Below, piece after piece: positions 1 through 10,845 of a DNA stretch of 64,000 nt (position 1 is its first letter; the number at the start of each line of letters is the position of its first letter). The stretch covers positions 23,209,225 through 23,273,224 of the forward strand of contig NC_089318.1 of the NCBI RefSeq assembly GCF_036669915.1, written 5' to 3'. The stretch is from Pocillopora verrucosa. Lineage: Eukaryota; Cnidaria; Anthozoa; Scleractinia; Pocilloporidae. The position numbers and the translations under genes were made by a program. The notes under the pieces are model-generated. The model was given only the letters and a program-made list of their open reading frames with translations. It was not told the DNA's origin and ran no database searches.

Positions 1-878
1 TTTGAGTTAACGAAATGAAAATCACCACTGTCTCACCTTAAACGCACGTGCAAGATCAGAAAGATTCTTAATAGAAGGATTCGATCGCTGCATCGCGAAG
101 TTTTCCATGAATGGACTTGTTAAAAAAATCATAAACACATAAATCAGTTCCGGTTGATGGTAACTTTGTTTTATTTTTTCTGATGTCATGACCTAGGAAA
201 AACCCCTCTATTATTTTCTTGCTTTATTCTAGGAAATAGACCTTTGTGTTAATTATGCAAGATAAGCGAAATGGACGCCAACGGCTAGAGTAGACTTGAA
301 GGGAAAGTTATTCTCCATACATTAAACTTTAGCAAAGTCGCACAAACATCGATAACGAAATGTGGAAATCAAAACTAGTCAAATCCTCTCAATATATTAT
401 CAGTCTTCGATCCCTTTAAGCCAGTCACTTTACGTCCGTATTTGATTGTCTTCAAGTGGGATTCATCTCCTGCACAAAAGCTTTTTAAGAAATGAATCAA
501 AATCTAATCGAGATCATGTTTAGCTTCGAAGGAGATCAACGAGAAAAAACTTGGAATTTTAAAAATCTTTAGTTTTTCTTTAAAGGCCTTTCTCTTGCCT
601 CTATGAGAGAGAACCAAGAGAAAACTGGCTTTTAGAAGATGTTTTATCAAAACCCAACTTTTCCTCTGAGTTTTAAGATTAGACCTGGAAAAAAATATGG
701 TAATGTTTGGACGGTAAAGTACGGGGATTACTTGCTTCTAAACCGTGAATGATTTTGGAGGGTAATAATGCAGACAAATACATTAGACGCACTTAGAGGA
801 TTTCGAAATCAGCTGGTATTTAGCGAAGGACACTTTTGATTTCTTTTCATCATCATAATCAATTATCCTTCTGTTTAG

Positions 879-1079
879 CTCAATTTCAAGGGTCGTGTGA
901 TCGAATACAAGGCGGAAGGTCGAATTCATAAACTTAAGTGGGTGTATGACGGTACCGCCTGGGATGTGGAAAGTGGGACAAGTGTTGAAGCCAGACACTA
1001 CAAAAGCACTCAGGGCGCTATTGAACACGCCGTCAAGAAGCTGATTGATGACCTCAAAGCCAAAGGAATACTGAATTGA
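879..1079 (+). CDS. Last exon of the ~89-residue tandem-family gene, copy 1 (partial)
   Basis: This exon starts right after a pyrimidine-rich acceptor (ccttctgtttag) in phase 0 and runs 66 codons to TGA at 1077-1079. It encodes the C-terminal three quarters of the small protein described at 4217-5979, including the core GRVIEYKAEGRIHKLKWVYDG and the invariant tail KKLIDDLKAKGILN. The first exon of this copy would lie left of the window. Against copy 3 I count about 11 amino-acid changes and 4 silent changes. No known family was recognised; see copy 2 for the structural reading. Confidence 0.6.
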   Translation, partial: LNFKGRVIEYKAEGRIHKLKWVYDGTAWDVESGTSVEARHYKSTQGAIEHAVKKLIDDLKAKGILN

Positions 1080-1139
1080 ACGCAAATGAAACGCGTTTTT
1101 TACGCCCTTTTTAACAGTCTCTTTCGCAACCGATCTATA

Positions 1140-1164
1140 AGATGTCACGCAATTTGTGACATCT
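1140..1164. promoter_or_regulatory. Perfect 9-bp stem-loop just after the small gene, copy 1
   Basis: AGATGTCAC, loop GCAATTT, then GTGACATCT: a perfect 9-bp stem about 60 bases after the stop codon. It is conserved without change in all three tandem copies, at nearly the same distance from the stop. It may be a 3' UTR structure; function is not known. Confidence 0.5.
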
Positions 1165-1664
1165 CAGAGTATAAATGTGAAAGGCATTAGAATTCGTTAA
1201 TTTTTGTTTTTTCCAGTACATATATTGTCTAATAGATTTTAAAGTAATGTTGCGGCAAGCACCATGTCAATTATAAGCTAGAAAATATATACTAGTTTGT
1301 AAAAGAAAAAGAAGTTGTCATAGACATTTTGGATGGAGTGCCAATATGTTTGGAAAACTCCAAAAACAAATAAAAGACTTGTTGAAGCTTTCGTCATCTT
1401 CCATATTCAGTGAACCTGCTATAAACTTCATTATCACTTTAAACTTTGCAACCCTCCAGATCTGAAGGCCGGTTTACTAACGTGCAATAGGATCTTACAT
1501 TTATTTTACCAAACGTGATTTCGGTGTTATATCCAAGTTTTATCACTCTGTTAAATAATGGTTTTTGTAATTCTCACTATAGTCAAATCTGTATTGAGTG
1601 GTCACCCTCGGGGATTGATAAAATAACCTCATAAAAACAGGTTCCACAGTAGAGGGGTAATATA

Positions 1665-1806
1665 CAGTGGCGGATGTAGGGGAGGGGCCTGTGCCCCCTT
1701 TATTTTGAGTAAAATAAAAAAGAATCTTAGGAGGAAGAAAAGCCGGCAGGGCAAGCGACAAAAAACCGGGGTTCCCCCCTTAGCTCAAGGTCTGGATCCG
1801 CCTCTG
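1665..1806. mobile_element. Short inverted-repeat element (MITE-like), copy 1
   Basis: Bounded by CAGTGGCGGATGTAGG on the left and the near-reverse complement CTGGATCCGCCTCTG on the right, about 142 bases, with ATA/TA-rich flanks and no coding capacity. The CAGTGGCGGAT type of terminus is typical of non-autonomous DNA transposons that are common in marine invertebrate genomes. The superfamily was not determined. Confidence 0.6.
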
Positions 1807-2936
1807 ATATATATAAAACAACTAAAAATGCCATTCTATGCCATTATTGGCCACTTATGAATAAAACACTTGCCCAAAAATACTACTAAAATTGATTTCG
1901 GGAGAGAAACATGGATTTAATTTAATTTGAAAAATGATTCTTAGTTTTAATTGAGTGGTTCCTTTTTAAATGATTGTTCAACATAGGTGAAAGACGATAC
2001 AAAAAGGCCGCTGGGATTCACCCAAAGGTGACCACATTGCTTAATAGAGGTGGACATAAGCGACCGCTTAATACATGATGGCCGAACAGGTGCGACTGTA
2101 TTACTCTGTTGAAAGAAAAATGACATTTTTGCGAGGTGACACTCCCTTGAAAACAGCCTCCTTGTCATTCTACCTCCAGACCCACCCTACCCCCCTCCCT
2201 CTTTCTTTCTGAACTTATTTATCTCTCGATTCCGTGCGATCTTCCCCATACTCCTAAGGTTGACAACACGCATGCTCACTAGTTCATGTTAATGTTAATT
2301 TATCATCCAGTTCCTCAAGGTCGTTTAAAATGGTTTCGTTGATAGAACGATGCTCTCTGTCCACCTTTTATTACACTCTAATATCAATATGCATATTCTC
2401 CGTAATGTTTTCTGTACATTACTAAAGTGGCGACAAGGACAATCTGTTGAAAACAAAATAAGGGCTTCTTTAGTTGGTGATCATTTCATAGATTCTTGTG
2501 AACCTTCACATGTTTGACTCCGAGGGATCAATGGGTTGAAAAGATGATGACAGCTTACTACCAACTACAGGCAAACAGATGGAAAAGCGTAGAAACTAAA
2601 AATCGGTGTTTCAAAATAAGGAAATTAAACATGTTGAACCATTTCAAAGTTACGGGTGGGTCACAGAAAATTATTATTAAAGCGAGTACTTTGAGCTGAT
2701 CACTATAAAACTATATAATACCAGCTTGTTAGTTGTATGAAAGATCTCCCTTGTGGTTTCTATAGTCAATATTTAGAAAAAATTTGAGTGATCTGCGTCA
2801 AAATGTTGCTACATCAGCAGTTGAGTTTTCCACGTGATTATGATATAATTATATACTCAAAAGTGGCCCCCTATTCCCTTCTCCCTATGGAAAGTTAAAT
2901 GTGATGGAAACTGAAAAATCCCTTCGTTTTTGCTTA

Positions 2937-2938
<2 letters not shown>

Positions 2939-2968
<30 letters not shown>
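2939..2968. repeat. (AT)n microsatellite
   Basis: An uninterrupted AT dinucleotide run of about 15 repeats. The same locus in copy 2 (7830-7861) is slightly longer. Confidence 0.95.
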
Positions 2969-2971
<3 letters not shown>

Positions 2972-4216
2972 TTCTATGAAACGCCGCCTTAATCTCGTAC
3001 CCAGATCCTGCCGTTCAACTGTAACTGACCGTGAAAGGTTCAGGTTCGAGACGAATGCCGCCCGTGACTTTACTAAGGGATTGTACAGTACTAACTATCT
3101 ATCGCCGGAGGGCTGAGAGGGGGTGTTTGCCGTTTGCCGGATGATTTTGGCTGTCACAATGAAATTTACCTGATCCTCTCCGAAGGCTCAGATTCCCAAT
3201 TATTGAAAGTCAATTTTCTCCAGTCCCCCATCTTTATATTCTGTTAGCGACGACCATTAGCACTTCCGTTTTCATTGTAAACATATGAATAAAAAATACT
3301 CTTACTTCCTCCATCCCCCCTCCCCAGTGGATAAATAATGTCCCTAAACCGCTCAGGTGGAAGCAAAGTTATCACTTAACTGTGCCCTGGAATAAATGCC
3401 GTGCGTAATTAAACAAATGCAGCGTTTATTCGAGGGTTCTAAGAAAAAAATACTGCGAGGAAAAACTCAGTAATTTCTCCTTCTTGCTTTTATGCTATAA
3501 ACGCAGTAAACTATGATCAGGTGATGTATTTTTCGCTTTCTGCACTTGGCATTTTACTATCTCAGTATCAGTAGCTATCCTGTTAAAGTTTTCGTTTTAT
3601 TAGGTTTTGCTCAAAGTGCAAAGGTGATTAAGTTTGATGAGAAAAGTCTCATACTCCCTAGAGCTGTTTAGTTATATCGACTCACCAAACACCAAAAACG
3701 CAAGAAAAATTAAATAATTTTTACCTTTTTTTGTGCTACGAAAATGCCTTGGCCTTGTTTGCGGAGTGATAGAGACCCCGGATACTTGAATGACTGAGAA
3801 CCCCCGACTGGGCTTGTCTAATGTCAACTCATTTCATTCGTTGTTTTTTAGGGTCTTTCCCTATGAAGTCACAAAGGGAAATAAAACAGTTATTTTGGGA
3901 AATACCTCCCATCGGGGATCATGCTGAGACCAACACATAAGATTTTTCACTGGGACTCATAAATGACCTCTCTTACGCTAAGTCATCGGAGAAGCACTGG
4001 GCTCTAGAGGTAGAAATTACATATATTTCTGAGATTAACAGAGTGATGTTTATTGCAAGAGTTGACTCGACAGACAAAGCTTCCTTTTTTTACATAAGGG
4101 TAAAATTGTATTTTGTGAATCAGTGAATGAGTCAATCTGTCTAAAATTTTCGATCAACCGGAAGAAATGATGAACAAGGCTAACAAGTTGATAAATTTTA
4201 TATTTCGCAGGCCATC

Positions 4217-5979
4217 ATGAATATTATCGAAGACATCGCACATTTGTATTCTTTCCTTCAAAGCGTCACTGGCAAGTCAGGGCAGGTAAGCGATGTCGTG
4301 GCATTTTATTCAAGTTTTTTGTTTTAACCATCTGTTGCTGTTGATGTTAGCCTGGATTAGCTTTATGTCGCTGTTTAGATCAGTTTTGAGCTAACGAAAT
4401 GAAAATCACCACCCTCTCACCTTAAACGCATGCTTAAGCAAGATCGCAAAGTTTTCCATGAATAGACTTGTTAGCAAAATCATAAAAACTGTACATTAAA
4501 CTGCACCGAAGGCAGTAAAGAAAAAGGCAGGTTTGTCAATTAAAGTACGTTTATTTAAGTCAGTTCCGTTTGATGGCAAGTTTGTTTTACTTTTTCTGAT
4601 GTCATGACCTGGAAAAATCCCTCTTTCATTTTCTTGGTATTTTCGAAACTGTTGTAATAGCTATAAGTATCTTATTCAAGGAAATAGACCTTTGTGTTAA
4701 TTATACAAGATAAGCGAAATTGACGCCAACGGCTAGAGTAGACTTGAAAGGGAAATTATTCTCCATGAATTAAAATTTCGCAAAGTCGCACAAACCTCGA
4801 TATCTAAATGTGGAAAATCAAAACTAGTCAAATCTTCTCAATATATTATCAGTCTTCGATCCCTTTAAGCCAGTTACTTTACGTGTACGTCCGTATTTGA
4901 TTGTCTTCAAGTGGGATTCATCTCCTGCAAAAAAGCATTTTACGAAATGAATCAAAATCTGATCGAGATCATGTTTAGCTTCGAACTAGAACAAACTTGG
5001 GAAAAGAAGCTGTTAAAGAAATCTTATAACATTTTGATTCTCTCGCTGGCCATCACTGATGCGTTGACCGGTATTTGCTTGGTTACTAACCCTGCTTATC
5101 AATAAAGGGCAAAATTACTGAGCGCTGATTGGTTGAGAGAGAGGGCATTTTTTCTTAATCGAGGGCATTTTTAGTAATCAAGAGAGGGCATGATAACCTG
5201 TTAATGATTGGCTAATCCGTTGCATAGCAACCGTTCGTTATCTTGAAATTTGTTAAAAATAGACTGCGCGCGTGATATTCCTTCGTATAAATTTTTCCCT
5301 TTATTGATAAACAAGTATTCGCTTCGCGACTCGGGCAATTTTGGAAAATTTTGAAAACTCTCGTGCAATTAATCCTTAATAGTACTTGGCCTCGTGTGAT
5401 TACCTATACTTATATCTATGGTGATTTGTTTTCCTACCCAAAAAGCCCCGCTCTGGGAGAGATATTCTGCCGGTTTATATGGAGCCGTTTTACTGCATGA
5501 CTATGACCAAGAGAACTAAGAGAAAACTGGCTTTTAAAAGATGTTTTATCAAAACCAAAATTTTTCTTCGGAGTTTTAAGATTGGACCTGAAAAAAATAT
5601 GACGATGTTTTGATGGAAAAGTACGGGTATTAGTTGCTTCTAAATCGTGGATGATTTTGGAGGGCAATGATGCAGACAAATACCGTAGACGCGCTTAGAG
5701 GATTTCAAAATCAGCCGGTATTGAGCGAAGGAGACTTAATTTCTTTCCATCATCATAATCAATTATCCTTCTGTTTAGCTCAAGTTCAAGGATCGTGTGA
5801 TCGAATACAAAGCTGAAGGTCGAATTCATAAACTTGAGTGGGTGTATGATGGTACCGCCAGGGATGTGAAGAGTGAAATAAGTGTTAAAGCCAGCCACTA
5901 CCAAAGCACTCATGGCGCTATTGTACACGCCATCAAGAAACTGATTGATGACCTCAAAGCCAAAGGAATACTGAATTGA
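4217..5979 (+). CDS. Two-exon gene for an ~89-residue protein of unknown function, copy 2
   Basis: Exon 1 is 4217-4285: acceptor tttcgcag at 4210, ATG at 4217, donor CAG|gtaagc at 4286, 23 codons (MNIIEDIAHLYSFL...). Exon 2 is 5779-5979, after ctgtttag, 66 codons plus TGA. Both borders are phase 0, so the join is in frame and gives 89 residues. By eye the fold order is helix (2-18), strands around 24-34 and 39-47, a loop (48-63) and a long helix (64-86). This loosely recalls a double-stranded-RNA-binding fold, but no signature was recognised, and I treat it as unknown. There is no signal peptide or membrane segment. The ~1.5 kb intron carries a GPCR fragment. The 5' UTR may have further exons, since an acceptor lies six bases before the ATG. 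Confidence 0.6.
4997..5515 (+). pseudogene. GPCR fragment inside the intron of the small gene (copy 2), interrupted
   Basis: Matches bases about 13553-13736 of the intact receptor (end of TM1, intracellular loop 1, TM2, loop 1, start of TM3), then jumps over about 90 bases to the piece around 13828-13850 (actgcatgactatgaccaagagaac). It cannot make a receptor: there is no start region, no TM4-7, and the frame ends just after the jump. A 314-base insertion at 5100-5413 splits it further. Junctions share a few bases with copy 1 (acttgg on the left, aagaga on the right), which suggests microhomology-mediated insertion. Confidence 0.85.
5100..5413. mobile_element. 314-base insertion with 5-base target duplication
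   Basis: Copy 3 has the empty site and copy 2 the filled site; the length difference is exactly 314 bases. CTTAT occurs on both sides (5095-5099 and 5409-5413). The left end tcaataaagggcaaaatt has a near-perfect inverted partner at about 5290-5308 (aatttttccctttattgat), so the first ~210 bases form a fold-back structure followed by a ~100-base tail. No coding capacity. It is probably a non-autonomous DNA element that inserted after the tandem duplication. Confidence 0.75.
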
Positions 5980-6041
5980 ACGCAAATGAAGCGCGGGTTT
6001 TTTACGCCCTTTGTAACAGTCTCTTTCGCAACCGATCTATA

Positions 6042-6066
6042 AGATGTCACGCAATTTGTGACATCT
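6042..6066. promoter_or_regulatory. Perfect 9-bp stem-loop after the small gene, copy 2
   Basis: Same AGATGTCAC / GTGACATCT stem and GCAATTT loop as in copy 1, about 63 bases after the stop codon. Confidence 0.5.
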
Positions 6067-6566
6067 CAGAGTATGGATGAGAAAGACACTAGCATTCGTT
6101 AATTTTTGTTTTTTCCAGTACGTATATTGTCTAATAGATTTTAAAGTAATGTTGCGGCAAGCACCATGTCAATTATAAGCTAGAAAATATATACTAGTTT
6201 GTAAAAGAAAAAGAAGTTGTCATAGACATTTTGGATGGAGTGCCAATATGTTTGGAAAACTCCAAAAACAAATAAAAGACTTGTTGAAGCTTTCGTCATC
6301 TTCCATATTCAGTGAACCTGCTATAAACTTCATTATCACTTTAAACTTTGCAACCCTCCAGATCTGAAGGCCGGTTTACTAACGTGCAATAGGATCTTAC
6401 ATTTATTTTACCAAACGTGATTTCGGTGTTATATCCAAGTTTTATCACTCTGTTAAATAATGGTTTTTGTAATTCTCACTACAGTCAAATCTGTATTGAG
6501 TGGTCACCCTCGGGGATTGATAAAATAACCTCATAAAAACAGGTTCTACAGTAGAGGGGTAATATA

Positions 6567-6698
6567 CAGTGGCGGATGTAGGGGAGGGGCCTGTGCCTGA
6601 GTAAAATAAAAAAGAATCTTAGGAGGAAGAAAAGCCGGCAGGGCAAGTGACAAAAAACCGGGGTTCCCCCCTTAGCTCAAGGTCTGGATCCTCCTCTG
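6567..6698. mobile_element. Short inverted-repeat element (MITE-like), copy 2
   Basis: Same element as at 1665-1806, co-duplicated with the unit, about 10 bases shorter because of a small internal deletion (the ccccctttatttt stretch is missing). Confidence 0.6.
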
Positions 6699-7827
6699 AT
6701 ATATATAAAACAACTAAAAATGCCATTCTATGCCATTATTGGCCACTTATGAACAAACACTTGCCCAAAAATACTACTAAAATTGATTTCGGGAGAGAAA
6801 CATGGATTTAATTTTATTTGAAAAATGATTCTTAGTTTTAATTGAGTGGTTCCTTTTTAAATGATTGTTCAACATAGGTGAAAGACGATACAAAAAGGCC
6901 GCTGGGATTCACCCAAAGGTGACCACATTGCTTAATAGAGGTGGACATAAGCGACCGCTTAATACATGATGGCCGAACAGGTGCGACTGTATTACTCTGT
7001 TGAAAGAAAAATGACATTTTTGCGAGGTGACACTCCCTTGAAAACAGCCTCCTTGTCATTCTACCTCCAGACCCACCCTACCCCCCTCCCTCTTTCTTTC
7101 TGAACTTATTTATATCTCGATTCCGTGCGATCTTCCCCATACTCCTAAGGTTGACAACACGCATGCTCACTAGTTCATGTTAATGTTAATTTATCATCCA
7201 GTTCCTCAAGGTCGTTTAAAATGGTTTCGTTGATAGAACGATGCTCTCTGTCCACCTTTTATTACACTCTAATATCAATATGCATATTCTCCGTAATGTT
7301 TTCTGTACATTACTAAAGTGGCGACAAGGACAATCTGTTGAAAACAAAATAAGGGCTTCTTTAGTTGGTGATCATTTCATAGATTCTTGTGAACCTTCAC
7401 ATGTTTGACTCCGAGGGATCAATGGGTTGAAAAGATGATGACAGCTTACTACCAACTACAGGCAAACAGATGGAAAAGCGTAGAAACTAAAAATCGGTGT
7501 TTCAAAATAAGGAAATTAAACATGTTGAACCATTTCAAAGTTACGGGTGGGTCACAGAAAATTATTATTAAAGCGAGTACTTTGAGCTGATCACTATAAA
7601 ACTATATAATACCAGCTTGTTAGTTGTATGAAAGATCTCCCTTGTGGTTTCTATAGTCAATATTTAGAAAAAATTTGAGTGATCTGCGTCAAAATGTTGC
7701 TACATCAGCAGTTGAGTTTTCCACGTGATTATGATATAATTATATACTCAAAAGTGGCCCCCTATTCCCTTCTCCCTATGGAAAGTTATATGTGATGGAA
7801 ACTGAAAAATCCCTTCGTTTTTGCTTA

Positions 7828-7829
<2 letters not shown>

Positions 7830-7861
<32 letters not shown>
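7830..7861. repeat. (TA)n microsatellite, copy 2
   Basis: Same locus as 2939-2968; an uninterrupted TA run of about 16 repeats. Confidence 0.95.
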
Positions 7862-7864
<3 letters not shown>

Positions 7865-9110
7865 TTCTATGAAACGCCGCCTTAATCTCGTACCCAGATC
7901 CTGCCGTGCAACTGTAACTGACCGTGAAAGGTTCAGGTACGAGACGAATGCCGCCCGTGACTTTACTAAGGGATTGTACAGTACTAACTATCTATCGCCG
8001 GAGGGCTGAGAGGAGGTGTTTGCCGTTTGCCGGATGATTTTGGCTGTCACAATGAAATTTACCTGATCCTCTCCGAAGGCTCAGATTCCCAATTATTGAA
8101 AGTCAATTTTCTCCAGTCCCCCATCTTTATATTCTGTTAGCGACGACCATTAGCACTTCCGTTTTCATTGTAAACATATGAATAAAAAATACTCTTACTT
8201 CCTCCATCCCCCCTCCCCAGTGGATAAATAATGTCCCTAAACCGCTCAGGTGGAAGCAAAGTTATCACTTAACTGTGCCCTGGAATAAATGCCGTGCGTA
8301 ATTAAACAAATGCAGCGTTTATTCGAGGGTTCTAAGAAAAAAATACTGCGAGGAAAAACTCAGTAATTTCTCCTTCTTGCTTTTATGCTATAAACGCAGT
8401 AAACTATGATCAGGTGATGTATTTTTCGCTTTCTGCACTTGGCATTTTACTATCTCAGTATCAGTAGCTATCCTGTTAAAGTTTTCGTTTTATTAGGTTT
8501 TGCTCAAAGTGCAAAGGTGATTAAGTTTGATGAGAAAAGTCTCATACTCCCTAGAGCTGTTTAGTTATATCGACTCACCAAACACCAAAAACGCAAGAAA
8601 AATTAAATAATTTTTACCTTTTTTTGTGCTACGAAAATGCCTTGGCCTTGTTTGCGGAGTGATAGAGACCCCGGATACTTGAATGACTGAGAACCCCCGA
8701 CTGGGCTTGTCTAATGTCAACTCATTTCATTCGTTGTTCTTTAGGGTCTTTCCCTGTGAAGTCACAAAGGGAAATAAAACAGTTATTTTGGGAAATACCT
8801 CCCATCGGGGATCATGCTGAGACCAACACATAAGATTTTTCACTGGGACTCATAAATGACCTCTCTTACGCTAAGTCATCGGAGAAGCACTGGGCTCTAG
8901 AGGTAGAAATTACATATATTTCTGAGATTAACAGAGTGATGTTTATTGCAAGAGTTGACTCGACAGACAAAGCTTCCTTTTTTTTACATAAGGGTAAAAT
9001 TGTATTTTGTGAATCAGTGAATGAGTCAATCTGTCTAAAATTTTCGATCAAACGGAAGAAATGATGAACAAGGCTAACAAGTTGATAAATTTTATATTTC
9101 GCAGGCCATC

Positions 9111-10760
9111 ATGAATATTATCGAAGACATCGCACATTTGTATTCTTTCCTTCAAAGCGTCACTGGCAAGTCAGGGCAGGTAAGCGATGTCGTGGCATTT
9201 TATTCAAGTTTTTTGTTTTAACCATCTGTTGCTGTTGATGTTAACCTGGATTGGCTTTATGTCGCTGTTTAGATCAGTTTTGAGCTAACGAAATGAAAAT
9301 CACCACCCTCTCACCTTAAACGCATGCTTAAGCAAGATCGAAACGGTTGTTATCAAAGGATTCGATCATTACGTCAAATTTTTTGTTTTAACGATCTGTT
9401 GCAGTTGATATTGTTCAGGGCTAGCTTTACGTCGCTGTTTAGATCGGTTTTGAGTTAACGAAATGAAAATTATCACTCTCACATTAAACGCACGCGAAAG
9501 ATCGGAAAGATTCTTAATCGAAGGATTTGATCACTGCATCGCAAAGTTTTCCATGAATAGACTTGTTAGCAAAATCATAAAAACTGTACATTAAACTGCA
9601 CCGAAGGCAGTAAAGAAAAAGGCAGGTTTGTCAATTAAAGTACGTTTATTTAAGTCAGTTCCGTTTGATGGCAAGTTTGTTTTACTTTTTCTGATGTCAT
9701 GACCTGGAAAAATCCCTCTTTCATTTTCTTGGTATTTTCGAAACTGTTGTAATAGCTATAAGTATCTTATTCAAGGAAATAGACCTTTGTGTTAATTATA
9801 CAAGATAAGCGAAATTGACGCCAACGGCTAGAGTAGACTTGAAAGGGAAATTATTCTCCATGAATTAAAATTTCGCAAAGTCGCACAAACCTCGATATCT
9901 AAATGTGGAAAATCAAAACTAGTCAAATCTTCTCAATATATTATCAGTCTTCGATCCCTTTAAGCCAGTCACTTTACGTGTACGTCCGTATTTGATTGTC
10001 TTCAAGTGGGATTCATCTCCTGCAAAAAAGCATTTTACGAAATGAATCAAAATCTGATCGAGATCATGTTTAGCTTCGAACTAGAACAAACTTGGGAAAA
10101 GAAGCTGTTAAAGAAATCTTATAACATTTTGATTCTCTCGCTGGCCATCACTGATGCGTTGACCAGTATTTGCTTGGTTACTAACCCTGCTTATATCTAT
10201 GGTGATTTGTTTTCCTACCCAAAAAGCCCCGCTCTGGGAGAGATATTCTGCCGGTTTATATGGAGCCGTTTTACTGCATGACTATGACCAAGAGAACTAA
10301 GAGAAAACTGGCTTTTAAAAGATGTTTTATCAAAACCAAAATTTTTCTTCGGAGTTTTAAGATTGGACCTGAAAAAAACATGACGATGTTTTGATGGAAA
10401 AGTACGGGTATTAGTTGCTTCTAAATCGTGGATGATTTTGGAGGGTAATGATGCGGACAAATACCGTAGACGCGCTTAGAGGATTTCAAAATCAGCCGGT
10501 ATTGAGCGAAGGAGACTTGATTTCTTTCCATCATCATAATCAATTATCCTTCTGTTTAGCTCAAGTTCAAGGATCGTGTGATCGAATACAAAGCTGAAGG
10601 TCGAATTCGTAAACTTCAGTGGGTGTATGATGGTACCGCCAGGGATGTGAAGAGTGAAACAAGTGTTGAAGCCAGACACTTCCAAAGCACTCAAGGCGCT
10701 ATTCAACACGCCATCAAGAAGCTGATTGATGACCTCAAAGCCAAAGGAATACTGAATTGA
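9111..10760 (+). CDS. Two-exon gene for an ~89-residue protein of unknown function, copy 3
   Basis: Exon 1 is 9111-9179 and exon 2 is 10560-10760, with the same phase-0 borders as copy 2 and no stop before the final TGA. Exon 1 is identical to that of copy 2. Exon 2 differs from copy 2 at 10 bases: 9 change amino acids (8 codons, residues 40, 43, 57, 60, 62, 64, 68 and 72) and 1 is silent, whereas the 139 intron bases just upstream differ at only 3. The C-terminal block from residue 76 on is invariant. This looks like a functional member under diversifying selection, though the counts are small. The intron holds an uninterrupted GPCR fragment. Confidence 0.62.
10092..10296 (+). pseudogene. 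GPCR fragment inside the intron of the small gene (copy 3)
   Basis: Uninterrupted version of the fragment at 4997-5515. It reads as the receptor segment from WEKKLLKKSYNIL to FIWSRF (residues about 54-113 of the intact protein), with roughly 95% nucleotide identity by eye, then the same ~90-base deletion and an early stop at 10279-10281. It is not a gene by itself. Confidence 0.85.
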
Positions 10761-10820
10761 ACGCAAATGAAACGCGTTTTTTACGCCCTTTGTAACAGTC
10801 TCTTTCGCAACCGATCTATA

Positions 10821-10845
10821 AGATGTCACGCAATTTGTGACATCT
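10821..10845. promoter_or_regulatory. Perfect 9-bp stem-loop after the small gene, copy 3
   Basis: Identical stem and loop to copies 1 and 2, about 60 bases after the stop codon. Confidence 0.5.

Larger units (their letters stand above)
1165..4210. other. Intergenic part of unit copy 1, no gene supported
   Basis: Apart from the small inverted-repeat element and the AT repeat, no exon with convincing splice borders was found here. Short open frames near 1947-2168 (minus), 2514-2699 and 2901-3116 are preserved in copy 2, but the whole region is nearly identical between copies, so this is not evidence of coding. It probably holds the promoter and 5' UTR of the next gene copy. Confidence 0.5.
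1..4383. repeat. Region A tandem unit, copy 1 (left end outside window)
   Basis: First copy of a ~4.9 kb direct tandem unit. The sequence at position 1 (tttgagttaacgaaatgaaa) recurs near 4384 and twice near 9285-9455. The part from about 1190 to 4300 matches about 6090-9190 almost base for base, while the part before about 1190 is clearly more diverged from copies 2 and 3. The unit therefore looks mosaic, as expected from gene conversion or unequal crossing over. It contains the last exon of the small gene, a hairpin, a small inverted-repeat element, an AT microsatellite, and the first exon of the next gene copy. Confidence 0.9.
6067..9104. other. Intergenic part of unit copy 2, no gene supported
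   Basis: Nearly identical to 1165-4210. It holds the second copies of the small inverted-repeat element and the AT repeat. No additional exon with good splice borders was found. It probably includes the upstream control region of gene copy 3. Confidence 0.5.
4384..9279. repeat. Region A tandem unit, copy 2
   Basis: Second ~4.9 kb unit. Its offset from copy 1 is about 4891-4900 bases. It differs from copy 1 mainly by a GPCR fragment around 4997-5515, and it has a private 314-base insertion at 5100-5413. Its front part (to about 6000) resembles copy 3 more than copy 1, and its rear part resembles copy 1 more than copy 3. Confidence 0.9.

Noticed and set aside
2514..2699. 61-codon frame repeated at 7405 and 11539
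   Set aside because: No ATG start, no splice context, and conservation is explained by the tandem duplication itself.
2901..3116. Frame across the AT microsatellite (also 7821-8009)
   Set aside because: The repeat itself supplies the open codons; no start or splice support.
5695..5985. Minus-strand frame of about 96-121 codons opposite the small-gene last exon in all three copies
   Set aside because: It is an antisense shadow across the exon and its intron border; the plus-strand exon with splice sites explains the sequence better.
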